A stretch of DNA of 11,238 nucleotides from Flavobacteriaceae bacterium (GTDB lineage Bacteria; Bacteroidota; Bacteroidia; Flavobacteriales; Flavobacteriaceae): assembly GCA_029238555.1 (NCBI GenBank), contig JAQWFV010000009.1, positions 1-11,238 of the forward strand. The letters are read 5' to 3'. How positions within the stretch are numbered: position 1 is the stretch's first letter; each line of letters starts with the position of its first letter. The notes beneath the pieces are model-generated. The model had not been told where the DNA came from, searched no databases, and was given only the letters and a program-made list of their open reading frames with translations. Position numbers and translations under genes: made by a program. Positions 1-5,584 of this stretch are shown piece after piece.

Positions 1-140
1 CTGGCGTTAAAAAACAAAAGCCCCAAGGTTTTATCTCGGCCTAGTGTTTTGTCAGATAAAGGATCTTTTTTTAATGCAATGGCCTCTAAGATGGCTTTGT
101 CAAAGTCTGGTATGTCTTGAAGGGATAAATAATGCTTCAT
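1..140 (-). CDS. argF': N-acyl-ornithine carbamoyltransferase, N-terminal part (cut by window edge)
   Basis: Only the first 46 codons are present; the gene runs off the left edge. The visible protein starts MKHYLSLQDI and contains GRDKTLGLLFFNA at about residues 34-46. This resembles the N-terminus of the Bacteroidota carbamoyltransferases that use N-succinyl- or N-acetyl-ornithine, where this segment leads into the carbamoyl-phosphate-binding S-x-R-T-R motif. That motif itself lies outside the window. The family transfers a carbamoyl group to N-acylated ornithine to give N-acyl-citrulline, in place of classical ArgF. The start is the ATG at 138-140. The same frame stays open upstream through two repeat units but offers no ATG, GTG or TTG, which supports this start. 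It is the last visible gene of the arginine operon. Succinyl versus acetyl specificity cannot be judged from this fragment. Confidence 0.85.
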   Translation of the reverse strand, partial: MKHYLSLQDIPDFDKAILEAIALKKDPLSDKTLGRDKTLGLLFFNA

Positions 141-149
141 AAGGGCTTG

Positions 150-327
150 TTTAAAGTAAGATTGAATTTCGGGTTTGCTTAATACTTGTTTAAAGTGAGA
201 TTGGAATTCGGATTTTCTGAATATTTCTTTAGGGTTTACTTAAAGTAAGATTGAAATTCGGTTTTGTTTAATACTTGTTTTGTGGTTATTTAAAGTGAGA
301 TTGGAATTCGGGGGTGTTTAATACTTC
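150..327 (-). repeat. Four tandem copies of a 39-nt unit derived from the argD 3' end
   Basis: Four diverged copies of a 39-nt (13-codon) unit lie at 289-327, 239-277, 189-227 and 150-188. Copy 1 is the real C-terminus of ArgD (EVLNTPEFQSHFK). Read in the matching frame the others give QVLNKTEFQSYFK, EIFRKSEFQSHFK and QVLSKPEIQSYFK, so the E-x-Q-S-[HY]-F-K core survives in all four. Copies 1/2 and 2/3 are separated by similar 11-nt spacers (TAACCACAAAA and TAAACCCTAAA), each supplying a stop codon; copies 3 and 4 abut directly. Copies 1 and 3 resemble each other most, as do 2 and 4, which suggests duplication of a pair. Copies 2-4 fill most of the argD-argF' spacer and have no usable start codon. 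Confidence 0.9.
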
Positions 328-1440
328 TTTTAAGGCAGAAAAAAAGTGCGCCATTTGTGTTTTTGTAATATTAAGTGCAGGAAGAATTCTCAAGACTTTC
401 TTGTCTTTAGCCGCTCCAGTGAATATGTGGTGCGTATACAATAGTTCTTTTCTCAGTGCACCAATCTCAAAAGGGAAGGCCAATCCCAACATGAGTCCCC
501 TTCCTTTTAAAGAAATCTCAGCAGGGAAGGTTTTCATTTGTTCCTTTACATAGGCCTCCATGTCCTGGGCCTTTTTCACAAGTCCTTCTTCTTCTATGAC
601 TTCTAATACCGCCAAAGCAGCACTGCATGCCAAGTGATTTCCGCCAAAAGTAGTGCCAAGCTGCCCGTGAACTCCCTTGTATTTAGGATGAATTAATACC
701 CCACCAATGGGAAAACCATTCCCCATTCCTTTGGCAATAGGCACTAAATCAGGGGTTATTCCATGATGTTGAAATCCAAAAAAGGCTCCTGTCCTACCAA
801 AGCCAGATTGTACTTCATCTGCAATGAGTAGGGCTCCATGCGCTTTGCAAAGACTTTCAATAGTTTTAAAAAAGTGGGTCGTGGGTTGGTCTAAGCCACC
901 CACCCCTTGAATAGATTCAATAATTACAGCACAGACGTCTCCTGTAGAGAGTACTTTTTTTAGACCGTCTTCATCATTGAGGGCCACAAAAATAACCTCG
1001 TGCCCCTGGTTAATGGGGGCTTGAATAGCTGGATTGTCTGTGACAGCAACTGCCGCTGAGGTACGGCCATGAAAACTGTTTTTAAAGGCCACCACCTTAG
1101 ATTTACCACTGATAAAGGAAGCCATTTTAAGAGCGTTTTCATTGGCTTCTGCTCCTGAGTTGCATAAAAACAATTGGTAGTCTTCCAGTCCGGACAAGGC
1201 CCCTAGTTTTTGTGCATAGGCTTCTTGAATCGGGTTTTGAACCGCATTGCTGTAAAAGGCTATTTTATCTAACTGGGCTTTTATGGCTTGGGTATAATGG
1301 GGGTGGCTATGGCCAATAGAAATTACGGCATGTCCGCCATATAGGTCTATATATGCTGTTCCATTTACATCGGTTAAAACGGAGCCTTTCGCACTCACAG
1401 GAGTGACGTCATATAAAGGGTATACGTCAAAGAGTTTCAT
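286..1440 (-). CDS. argD: N-acyl-ornithine aminotransferase (PLP, class III)
   Basis: This 384-residue enzyme has the usual length for ArgD-type class III aminotransferases. The family makes N-acyl-ornithine from N-acyl-glutamate semialdehyde with glutamate as amino donor, using PLP in the cytoplasm. Visible landmarks are NSGAEAN at 94-100 (phosphate and PLP contacts), FHGRT at 123-127, the aspartate of ADEVQ at 207-211 that pairs with the PLP ring nitrogen, the Schiff-base lysine K237 in IAKGMGNGFP, and GTTFGGN at 262-268. The ATG overlaps the proC stop in an ATGA (4 nt), so translation is probably coupled. Because the gene follows proC, it could also act on ornithine itself to feed proline synthesis, but that is inference. 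Its last 13 codons are the first unit of a four-copy repeat that continues downstream. Confidence 0.93.
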   Translation of the reverse strand: MKLFDVYPLYDVTPVSAKGSVLTDVNGTAYIDLYGGHAVISIGHSHPHYTQAIKAQLDKIAFYSNAVQNPIQEAYAQKLGALSGLEDYQLFLCNSGAEANENALKMASFISGKSKVVAFKNSFHGRTSAAVAVTDNPAIQAPINQGHEVIFVALNDEDGLKKVLSTGDVCAVIIESIQGVGGLDQPTTHFFKTIESLCKAHGALLIADEVQSGFGRTGAFFGFQHHGITPDLVPIAKGMGNGFPIGGVLIHPKYKGVHGQLGTTFGGNHLACSAALAVLEVIEEEGLVKKAQDMEAYVKEQMKTFPAEISLKGRGLMLGLAFPFEIGALRKELLYTHHIFTGAAKDKKVLRILPALNITKTQMAHFFSALKEVLNTPEFQSHFK

Positions 1441-2237
1441 AATTGGTCTTGTGTTATTTTGCTAATGGCAGCAAATGATTTTTGTATTCCTTGAATAAAC
1501 GCAGCACTCATACCGCAGTTTTCCATCTCGTTTAAACCAGAAATGGTGCAGCCCTGAGGGGTGGTAACCAGATCTATTTCTGCCTCCGGATGGCTTTGAT
1601 TTTCCTGTAAAAGAGTGGCAGCGCCCAAGGCGGTTTGAACGACCATTTCCAGGGCGTCTTGTGCTTCAAAGCCCAACTGTACGCCTCCCTGAGAATTGGC
1701 CCTGATGAGCCGCATCCAAAAGGCAATACCACTAGCGCCTATCACGGTGGCCGCCTGCATTTTTGTCTCTGGAATAGTCATGGTTTTTCCCATCCGGTCA
1801 AAAATAGCTTTGGCAATGGCAATTCTCTTTGCTCCTGCTTCGTTTGCACACAAACAGGTCATAGACGCACCTACTGAAATGGCCGTATTGGGCATGGCCC
1901 TCACAATGAAGTGTTGGTGACCAATAAGCGCCTCTATCTTTTGGATAGAAAAGCCTGTAATGGTAGAGATAAGCACATGCTTTTCTGTGAGAAATTCCTT
2001 TATTTCCGTTAAAATATCTTGGAATTGACTTGGTTGTACCGCGAAAATTAGAATGTCTGAATGTTTCACCAGGGCCTCATTTTCAGTAGTGACTGTAACC
2101 TGATTAAATTTTTTAAACCCTTCTAGAGAAGCTGTATTTCTCTTAGATAAATACATGCTGGTGGCTCCGTCTGAATGCAAAATGCCTTTGGCAATAGATT
2201 GGCCTAAATTTCCAGCGCCTATAATTCCTATTTTCAT
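1437..2237 (-). CDS. proC: Pyrroline-5-carboxylate reductase
   Basis: A 266-residue protein matching the length of ProC, which reduces pyrroline-5-carboxylate to proline with NAD(P)H in the cytoplasm. The Rossmann dinucleotide motif GAGNLG is at 7-12 (IGIIGAGNLGQSIA), the family motif RAMPNT at 113-118, and the C-terminal signature TTPQGCTISGLNEME around 225-239, including the conserved G-x-T. The ATG at 2235-2237 begins directly at the first Rossmann strand, as expected. It lies between argC and argD and overlaps argD by 4 nt, so it is co-expressed with the ornithine branch. That fits proline being drawn from the shared glutamate/ornithine semialdehyde pool. A hairpin with a short U run lies in the 154-nt gap upstream. 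No key residue appears to be missing. Confidence 0.94.
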   Translation of the reverse strand: MKIGIIGAGNLGQSIAKGILHSDGATSMYLSKRNTASLEGFKKFNQVTVTTENEALVKHSDILIFAVQPSQFQDILTEIKEFLTEKHVLISTITGFSIQKIEALIGHQHFIVRAMPNTAISVGASMTCLCANEAGAKRIAIAKAIFDRMGKTMTIPETKMQAATVIGASGIAFWMRLIRANSQGGVQLGFEAQDALEMVVQTALGAATLLQENQSHPEAEIDLVTTPQGCTISGLNEMENCGMSAAFIQGIQKSFAAISKITQDQL

Positions 2238-2327
2238 AATTCTTTATTTTCGCTTTTTCTTCATTTCACTTGCAATTTGTGTTTGGAAGAATAACAGCTA
2301 TTTGTTTTAATTTAAATCTCTTTAAAA

Positions 2328-2346
2328 TGGATGTGAAACACATCCA
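2328..2346 (-). terminator. Perfect 8-bp hairpin with short U run in the argC-proC gap
   Basis: In the minus-strand transcript TGGATGTG pairs perfectly with CACATCCA around a TTT loop, followed immediately by TTTTAAAG. It lies in the 154-nt gap between argC and proC. The 8-bp stem and four-U tail make it a weak intrinsic terminator or an mRNA-processing or stability hairpin. It could lower expression of proC, argD and argF' relative to argG and argC. On the plus strand no T tract follows, so it is read as minus-strand. The rest of this gap (2238-2391) holds no ORF or recognisable promoter. Confidence 0.5.
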
Positions 2347-2391
2347 CAGCGTGACCATACCTTATTTGTCTATAGTCTCTTAGCATCATTG

Positions 2392-3390
2392 TTAAAACCG
2401 ATTGGCTTTTAATTGTAATCCCAGCGTTTCTTCCCATCCAAAAAGCAGGTTCATGTTTTGTACAGCCTGCCCGCTAGCCCCTTTTAATAAATTATCAATG
2501 GCCACTGTAATCAGTAGCTGGTCTTCGTGTTTGTGAAGGTGCAAGTGGCACTGATTGGTATTGGTGACTTGTTTTAGATCTATAGGGAATTCAGAAAGAT
2601 GGGTGTAAGGCGCCCCTTGATAATAGGATTTGTAAAGGGTTTTAGCTGATTCAATGTCTCCCTCATACTCTGTGTAAAGCGTGGCGAAAATACCTCTAGA
2701 AAAAGCCCCTCTGTTGGGGATGAAATAAAAGGGAGGTAATTCCGCCTTTGTGGCTACCCCACTGTCAGCTCCTTCAGATGACAATTGTTCTCTCACCTCT
2801 CCCAAATGTTGGTGATTGAAGGCTTTGTACCAAGATAGGTTGTTGTTTCGCCAGCTATTGTGGGTGCTGTCTCCTGGAATTATCCCTGCGCCTGTACTTC
2901 CTGTAGTGCCGTTTATGTGCACCGGATGTCTCAATTTTTGGGCCTTTGCCAGCGGCAAAAGGGCCAACTGCAAAGCAGTGGCAAAACATCCAGGGTTGGC
3001 TATATAGGCAGCGTTTTCAATGGCAGATTTGTTTTTTTCTGGCAGTCCATAGATAAATGTTTTGCCCAAAAATGAGGCATTGGCTTGGGCCCTAAAATCA
3101 GTGCTCAGGTCAATTATTTTGGTGGTCTCACCAAAAGGATTTTTTTCTAAAAAATCTTTAGAATGTCCGTGACCCAGGCATAAAAACACCAGATCTACCT
3201 TTGGATTCACTAGGTCTGTAAAACACAGCTCCGTAATGCCCAACAAATCTTCGTGGGCGCTGTAAATGGGTGCACCCGATTTGGTGCGGCTATACACAAA
3301 GTTTATGGTTACTGCTGGGTGGTGTATGAGTAACCTAATGAGTTCACCGCCTGTATATCCTGAACCGCCAATAATACCAATTTGAATCAT
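2392..3390 (-). CDS. argC: N-acyl-gamma-glutamyl-phosphate reductase
   Basis: A 332-residue protein, typical of the shorter ArgC type. The family reduces N-acyl-glutamyl phosphate to the semialdehyde with NADPH, the third step of arginine synthesis. The N-terminus is a Rossmann nucleotide-binding loop, GGSGYTGGEL at 8-17. The catalytic cysteine is C135 in ANPGCFATA. GSTGAG at 164-169 and FNHQHLGEV at 191-199 (probably carrying the catalytic histidine) belong to the catalytic domain. GASGQAVQNMN near residue 310 is the usual C-terminal motif that returns to the nucleotide site. The start is the ATG at 3388-3390, right at the first beta strand. It follows argG after 99 nt and precedes proC after 154 nt, with hairpins in both gaps. 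Acetyl versus succinyl substrate preference cannot be read by eye. Confidence 0.94.
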   Translation of the reverse strand: MIQIGIIGGSGYTGGELIRLLIHHPAVTINFVYSRTKSGAPIYSAHEDLLGITELCFTDLVNPKVDLVFLCLGHGHSKDFLEKNPFGETTKIIDLSTDFRAQANASFLGKTFIYGLPEKNKSAIENAAYIANPGCFATALQLALLPLAKAQKLRHPVHINGTTGSTGAGIIPGDSTHNSWRNNNLSWYKAFNHQHLGEVREQLSSEGADSGVATKAELPPFYFIPNRGAFSRGIFATLYTEYEGDIESAKTLYKSYYQGAPYTHLSEFPIDLKQVTNTNQCHLHLHKHEDQLLITVAIDNLLKGASGQAVQNMNLLFGWEETLGLQLKANRF

Positions 3391-3464
3391 ATTTTTTTTA
3401 ATTTTCGACTCCCTTAGAAAGTCATTTTCAATGTACCTTTTATGCCTTTTGCAAGGTCACATTA

Positions 3465-3486
3465 GCTCCTTTGCCTTATAAGGAGC
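3465..3486 (-). other. Hairpin and palindrome just after argG
   Basis: GCTCCTT and AAGGAGC form a perfect 7-bp inverted repeat around an 8-nt loop, only 3 nt past the argG stop. A 10-bp palindrome, CCTTATAAGG (3474-3483), overlaps it, so two mutually exclusive folds are possible. No U run follows in the minus-strand transcript (next bases TAATGTGACC), so it is not a standard terminator. A role in mRNA stability or processing between argG and argC is a guess. The rest of the 99-nt gap shows nothing recognisable. Confidence 0.45.
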
Positions 3487-3489
3487 GCC

Positions 3490-4677
3490 TTATTTAACAT
3501 CGTTTACATGTTTGTAAATACGTCCTGCATTAGACAAAACCTTAATAAAGCCTTTTGCGTCTTGTGCAGACCAAGCATTATTTTCTTCTCCATAGGTGCC
3601 AAAACCAGCTCCCATTAAGTCGTTTTCAGAAGCAATTCCATCTAGGGTAAATCTATAGGGGTAAAGGCTTACAAATACAGTCCCATTGACGGTCTTTTGA
3701 CTGTCTGTTAAAAACGCTTCTGTATTTCTGAGCACTGGATCTAAATACTGTCCCTCGTGGAGCAGCATCCCATAAAGACTAGATAGAATGTCTTTTTGGT
3801 GTAACTGCCATTTGCTCAAGCAGTGTTTTTCAAGTAGTCCATGGGCTTTAATGATTATAAGCGCAGCAGCAGCCTCAAATCCTACCCGTCCTTTTATACC
3901 AATTATAGTATCTCCTACATGTATGTCTCTACCAATGGCATAGGCAGACGCTATTTTTTCTAGTTTCTGAATCTGAGACACAGGCGCTCCCAACACACCA
4001 TCTATACCTATGAGTTGGCCTTTCTCAAAAAGTAGCGCTACAGTTTTTGGTGCTGTTGCTACTAATGGAGAGGGGTAAGCCGCTTCTGGTAAGGGATCTT
4101 TAGATCCCAACGTTTCTACTCCCCCAACTGAAGTGCCCCAAAGTCCCTTATTAATAGAGTACTTTGCTTTTTCCCAGGAATAGGAGATGCCTTTGCTGTT
4201 TAGGTAGTTTATTTCTTGTTCTCTACTGAGTTGTAAATCTCTAATAGGTGTAATGATGGTTATTTCAGGGGCTAAGACAGAGAAAATAAGGTCAAAACGC
4301 ACTTGGTCGTTTCCTGCTCCTGTACTTCCATGTGCTATGTGACTAGCGCCTACTTCTTTTGCGTAGGCAATGAGTTCTAAGGCTTGAACAATTCTTTCTG
4401 CACTTACAGAGAGCGGATAAGTGTTGTTTTTTAACACATTTCCAAAGATGAGGTATTTCACTACTTTCTGATAGAAAATCTCCACACCATCTATAGCTTT
4501 AAAGGTATGAGCTCCCAATGCATGCGCTTTTTCCTCCATCTCTTGGAGGTCTGTAGCAGTAAAACCTCCCGTATTTACCGTCACTGCGTGCACTTCAAAA
4601 CCCATGTCTGCACTTAAATATTTGGCGCAGTAAGAGGTATCTAAACCGCCACTGTATGCTAAAACTAATTTTTTCAT
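3490..4677 (-). CDS. argG: Argininosuccinate synthase
   Basis: A 395-residue protein, the standard length for ArgG, which joins citrulline and aspartate using ATP to form argininosuccinate. The N-terminal PP-loop of the ATP pyrophosphatase fold is AYSGGLDTS at residues 7-15. The substrate-binding motif HGSTGAGNDQVRFD is at 116-129, with YPLSVSAER at about 87-95. The chosen start is the ATG at 4675-4677 (MKKLVLAYSGG), which puts the PP-loop at its usual position. An ATG 27 nt further upstream would add nine residues and make the gene overlap the preceding GNAT gene. With the chosen start, the GNAT stop and argG ATG are 4 nt apart, indicating tight co-transcription. It is unusual only in coming second in the operon rather than beside argH. 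Confidence 0.96.
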   Translation of the reverse strand: MKKLVLAYSGGLDTSYCAKYLSADMGFEVHAVTVNTGGFTATDLQEMEEKAHALGAHTFKAIDGVEIFYQKVVKYLIFGNVLKNNTYPLSVSAERIVQALELIAYAKEVGASHIAHGSTGAGNDQVRFDLIFSVLAPEITIITPIRDLQLSREQEINYLNSKGISYSWEKAKYSINKGLWGTSVGGVETLGSKDPLPEAAYPSPLVATAPKTVALLFEKGQLIGIDGVLGAPVSQIQKLEKIASAYAIGRDIHVGDTIIGIKGRVGFEAAAALIIIKAHGLLEKHCLSKWQLHQKDILSSLYGMLLHEGQYLDPVLRNTEAFLTDSQKTVNGTVFVSLYPYRFTLDGIASENDLMGAGFGTYGEENNAWSAQDAKGFIKVLSNAGRIYKHVNDVK

Positions 4678-4681
4678 TTCT

Positions 4682-5311
4682 TTAATTTTTGTCAGTAGGT
4701 GCACTACTGGTATTATTTTTCTTTAAAAACAACTGCTCTTTAATGCTTCTTAAACGTTGAAAGGCTTTGATGTTAAGGGGCTTCTTTTTTATTTTATGCT
4801 CATAAAGCATGCCTGTACACAAACACATTTTTTGATCTGTCCTGGTGAGTACGTCAAAATTCTTACAGGTTTGGCAACCTTTCCAAAACTCAGGATCCGT
4901 GGTGAGTTCAGAGAAGGTCACTGGCTTGTAACCCAACTCATAATTGATTTTCATCACTGCAAGACCTGTCGTAATTCCAAAAATTTTGGCTTCAGGGAAT
5001 TTCTCTAAGGATAGCGCTAATACTGCCTTTTTGATTTTTTTTGCCAAGCCTTGGTTTCTATAGTCAGGATGTACAATAAGTCCTGAATTGGCCACAAATT
5101 TCTCATGCCCCCAAACCTCTATATAGCAAAAACCGGCAAAGATTTCTCCGTCTAACGCAATAATGGCGTTGCCGTTCTGGAGTTTTCTCTGAATATATTC
5201 GGGACTGCGCTTGGCAATTCCGGTGCCGCGAACCAAAGCAGAAGCTGCAATAGTCTCGCAAATAATTGGCGCGTACTTAAAATGAGACGCGTTCGCCATT
5301 ATAATTTTCAT
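4682..5311 (-). CDS. GNAT acyltransferase, candidate N-acyl-glutamate synthase
   Basis: A 209-residue GNAT-fold protein and the first structural gene of the arginine operon. The acyl-CoA pyrophosphate-binding loop is YRNQGLAKKI, near residues 84-93, preceded by the expected strand (ANSGLIVHPDY). Context argues that it supplies the otherwise missing first step, acylation of glutamate (N-acetyl or N-succinyl), since Bacteroidota commonly lack classical ArgA/ArgJ and carry such a GNAT beside argG. After the GNAT core is an unusual tail with four cysteines, C146-x2-C149-x13-C163-x-C165, which could bind a metal, followed by a lysine-rich end. The ATG at 5309-5311 is preferred; a TTG two codons upstream or the ATG at 5297-5299 are alternatives. 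The substrate is inferred from operon position, not from sequence. Confidence 0.75.
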   Translation of the reverse strand: MKIIMANASHFKYAPIICETIAASALVRGTGIAKRSPEYIQRKLQNGNAIIALDGEIFAGFCYIEVWGHEKFVANSGLIVHPDYRNQGLAKKIKKAVLALSLEKFPEAKIFGITTGLAVMKINYELGYKPVTFSELTTDPEFWKGCQTCKNFDVLTRTDQKMCLCTGMLYEHKIKKKPLNIKAFQRLRSIKEQLFLKKNNTSSAPTDKN

Positions 5312-5357
5312 GGACAATTAATAAAAATAAATAAAAGGATAAATGATCACGCTAGGG

Positions 5358-5379
5358 GGAATTGGACACACCTAATTCC
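5358..5379 (-). other. Bulged 8-bp hairpin in the arg operon leader
   Basis: In the minus-strand RNA GGAAUU-(A)-GG pairs with CC-AAUUCC around a UGUGU loop: eight base pairs with a single bulged A. It lies between the leader-peptide stop and the first structural gene. About 13 nt later a U-rich tract follows (UUUUAUUUAUUUUUAUU, ending just before the GNAT start). The 3' arm AAUUCCCCC can alternatively pair, with two mismatches, with GGGUGUAUU directly after the leader stop codon. This gives a possible switch between two folds. It is not a textbook terminator, because the U tract is displaced. Confidence 0.45.
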
Positions 5380-5404
5380 AAAAAGAAATACACCCTTACG
5401 GGCG
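5380..5404 (-). terminator. Candidate attenuator hairpin at the leader stop codon
   Basis: In the minus-strand RNA CGCCC pairs with GGGUG around a GUAA (GNRA-type) tetraloop; the UAA of the loop is the leader-peptide stop codon. The tract UAUUUCUUUUU follows immediately, giving a short terminator-like element. A ribosome paused on the preceding arginine codons would cover the 5' arm and could prevent the fold. The stem is only 5 bp with one G-U pair, so strength is doubtful, and the attenuator might instead involve the downstream bulged hairpin or translational control. Confidence 0.35.
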
Positions 5405-5431
5405 GCGGCGCCTAGGGGCGGGGACTACCAT
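5396..5431 (-). CDS. Putative arginine/proline leader peptide (11 aa, MVVPAPRRRRP)
   Basis: An 11-codon ORF lies about 90 nt after the predicted promoter and 84 nt before the first arginine gene. It encodes MVVPAPRRRRP: four arginine codons in a row (AGG CGC CGC CGC) flanked by three prolines, then UAA. Runs of the end-product amino acid in a short ORF upstream of its biosynthetic operon are the hallmark of ribosome-mediated attenuation. Here the operon makes arginine and also contains proC, so both residue types fit. The segment is strikingly GC-rich in an AT-rich region. A GAGG lies 11 nt before the ATG, longer than the usual spacing. The same frame is open upstream to a GTG at 5519-5521, but that codon sits at the predicted transcription start. 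The call rests on codon content and position, with no comparison made. Confidence 0.6.
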   Translation of the reverse strand: MVVPAPRRRRP

Positions 5432-5526
5432 ATTCGAAGCTGCCTCGTTGAAAGACGCGGTATAACCAACACTTAAAGAGGTCGTTGGATTCGAATTTGT
5501 ATATGTAGTACTGTTAATCACTATGC

Positions 5527-5534
5527 CAAATGTA
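5527..5534 (-). promoter_or_regulatory. Promoter -7 element (TACATTTG) of the arginine operon
   Basis: On the minus strand TACATTTG matches the Bacteroidota -7 consensus TAnnTTTG exactly. It places transcription start near 5518-5523, about 90 nt before the leader-peptide ATG. No clear TTG -33 box is seen at the usual spacing of about 19 nt. It lies in the 267-nt gap between the glycosyltransferase operon and the arginine genes. No good terminator precedes it, so read-through from upstream is possible. Confidence 0.6.
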
Positions 5535-5584
5535 GGTAAAAAAAGAATAGCGTTTGCTTTTGAACATTCATTTTGGTTTAAAAA

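Larger units (their letters stand above)
5312..5521 (-). promoter_or_regulatory. 5' leader region of the arginine operon
   Basis: This is the predicted untranslated leader of about 210 nt between the promoter and the GNAT gene. From the 5' end it holds a CCAAC/GTTGG 5-bp stem (5484-5488 with 5466-5470) and two TTCGAA palindromes (5490-5495 and 5433-5438). These palindromes can pair over 7 bp (ATTCGAA with TTCGAAT) just in front of the leader ATG. Then come the Arg-rich mini-ORF, the GUAA-loop hairpin, the bulged hairpin and a U-rich run. Several pairings are mutually exclusive, as expected for a conditional leader, though I could not compute energies. No T-box, riboswitch or protein-binding site is recognised. 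Confidence 0.55.

Noticed and set aside
150..327. CRISPR-like array
   Set aside because: The units are diverged, spacers are 0 or 11 nt and similar to each other, and the first unit is coding argD sequence.
314..553. Plus-strand ORF inside argD
   Set aside because: It is a shadow of argD, which has full class III aminotransferase motifs on the other strand.
960..1142. Minus-strand ORF in another frame of argD
   Set aside because: Entirely within argD with no start context or motif of its own.
4678..4704. Nine-residue N-terminal extension of ArgG (MHLLTKIKE)
   Set aside because: It would overlap the GNAT gene and move the PP-loop away from its usual position; the ATG at 4675-4677 fits the family.
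5282..5476. Plus-strand ORF of 64 codons across the arginine leader
   Set aside because: It runs antisense through the GNAT start, the hairpins and the Arg-rich mini-ORF, has a low-complexity composition and no recognisable domain; all real neighbours are on the minus strand.
5432..5497. tRNA T-arm-like GGATTCGAAT in the leader
   Set aside because: No acceptor stem, anticodon arm or CCA-end context can be formed on either strand around it.
5396..5521. A longer 41-residue leader peptide starting at the GTG at 5519-5521
   Set aside because: The GTG coincides with the predicted transcription start, leaving no room for ribosome binding; the internal ATG at 5429-5431 is a better start. It is not fully excluded.
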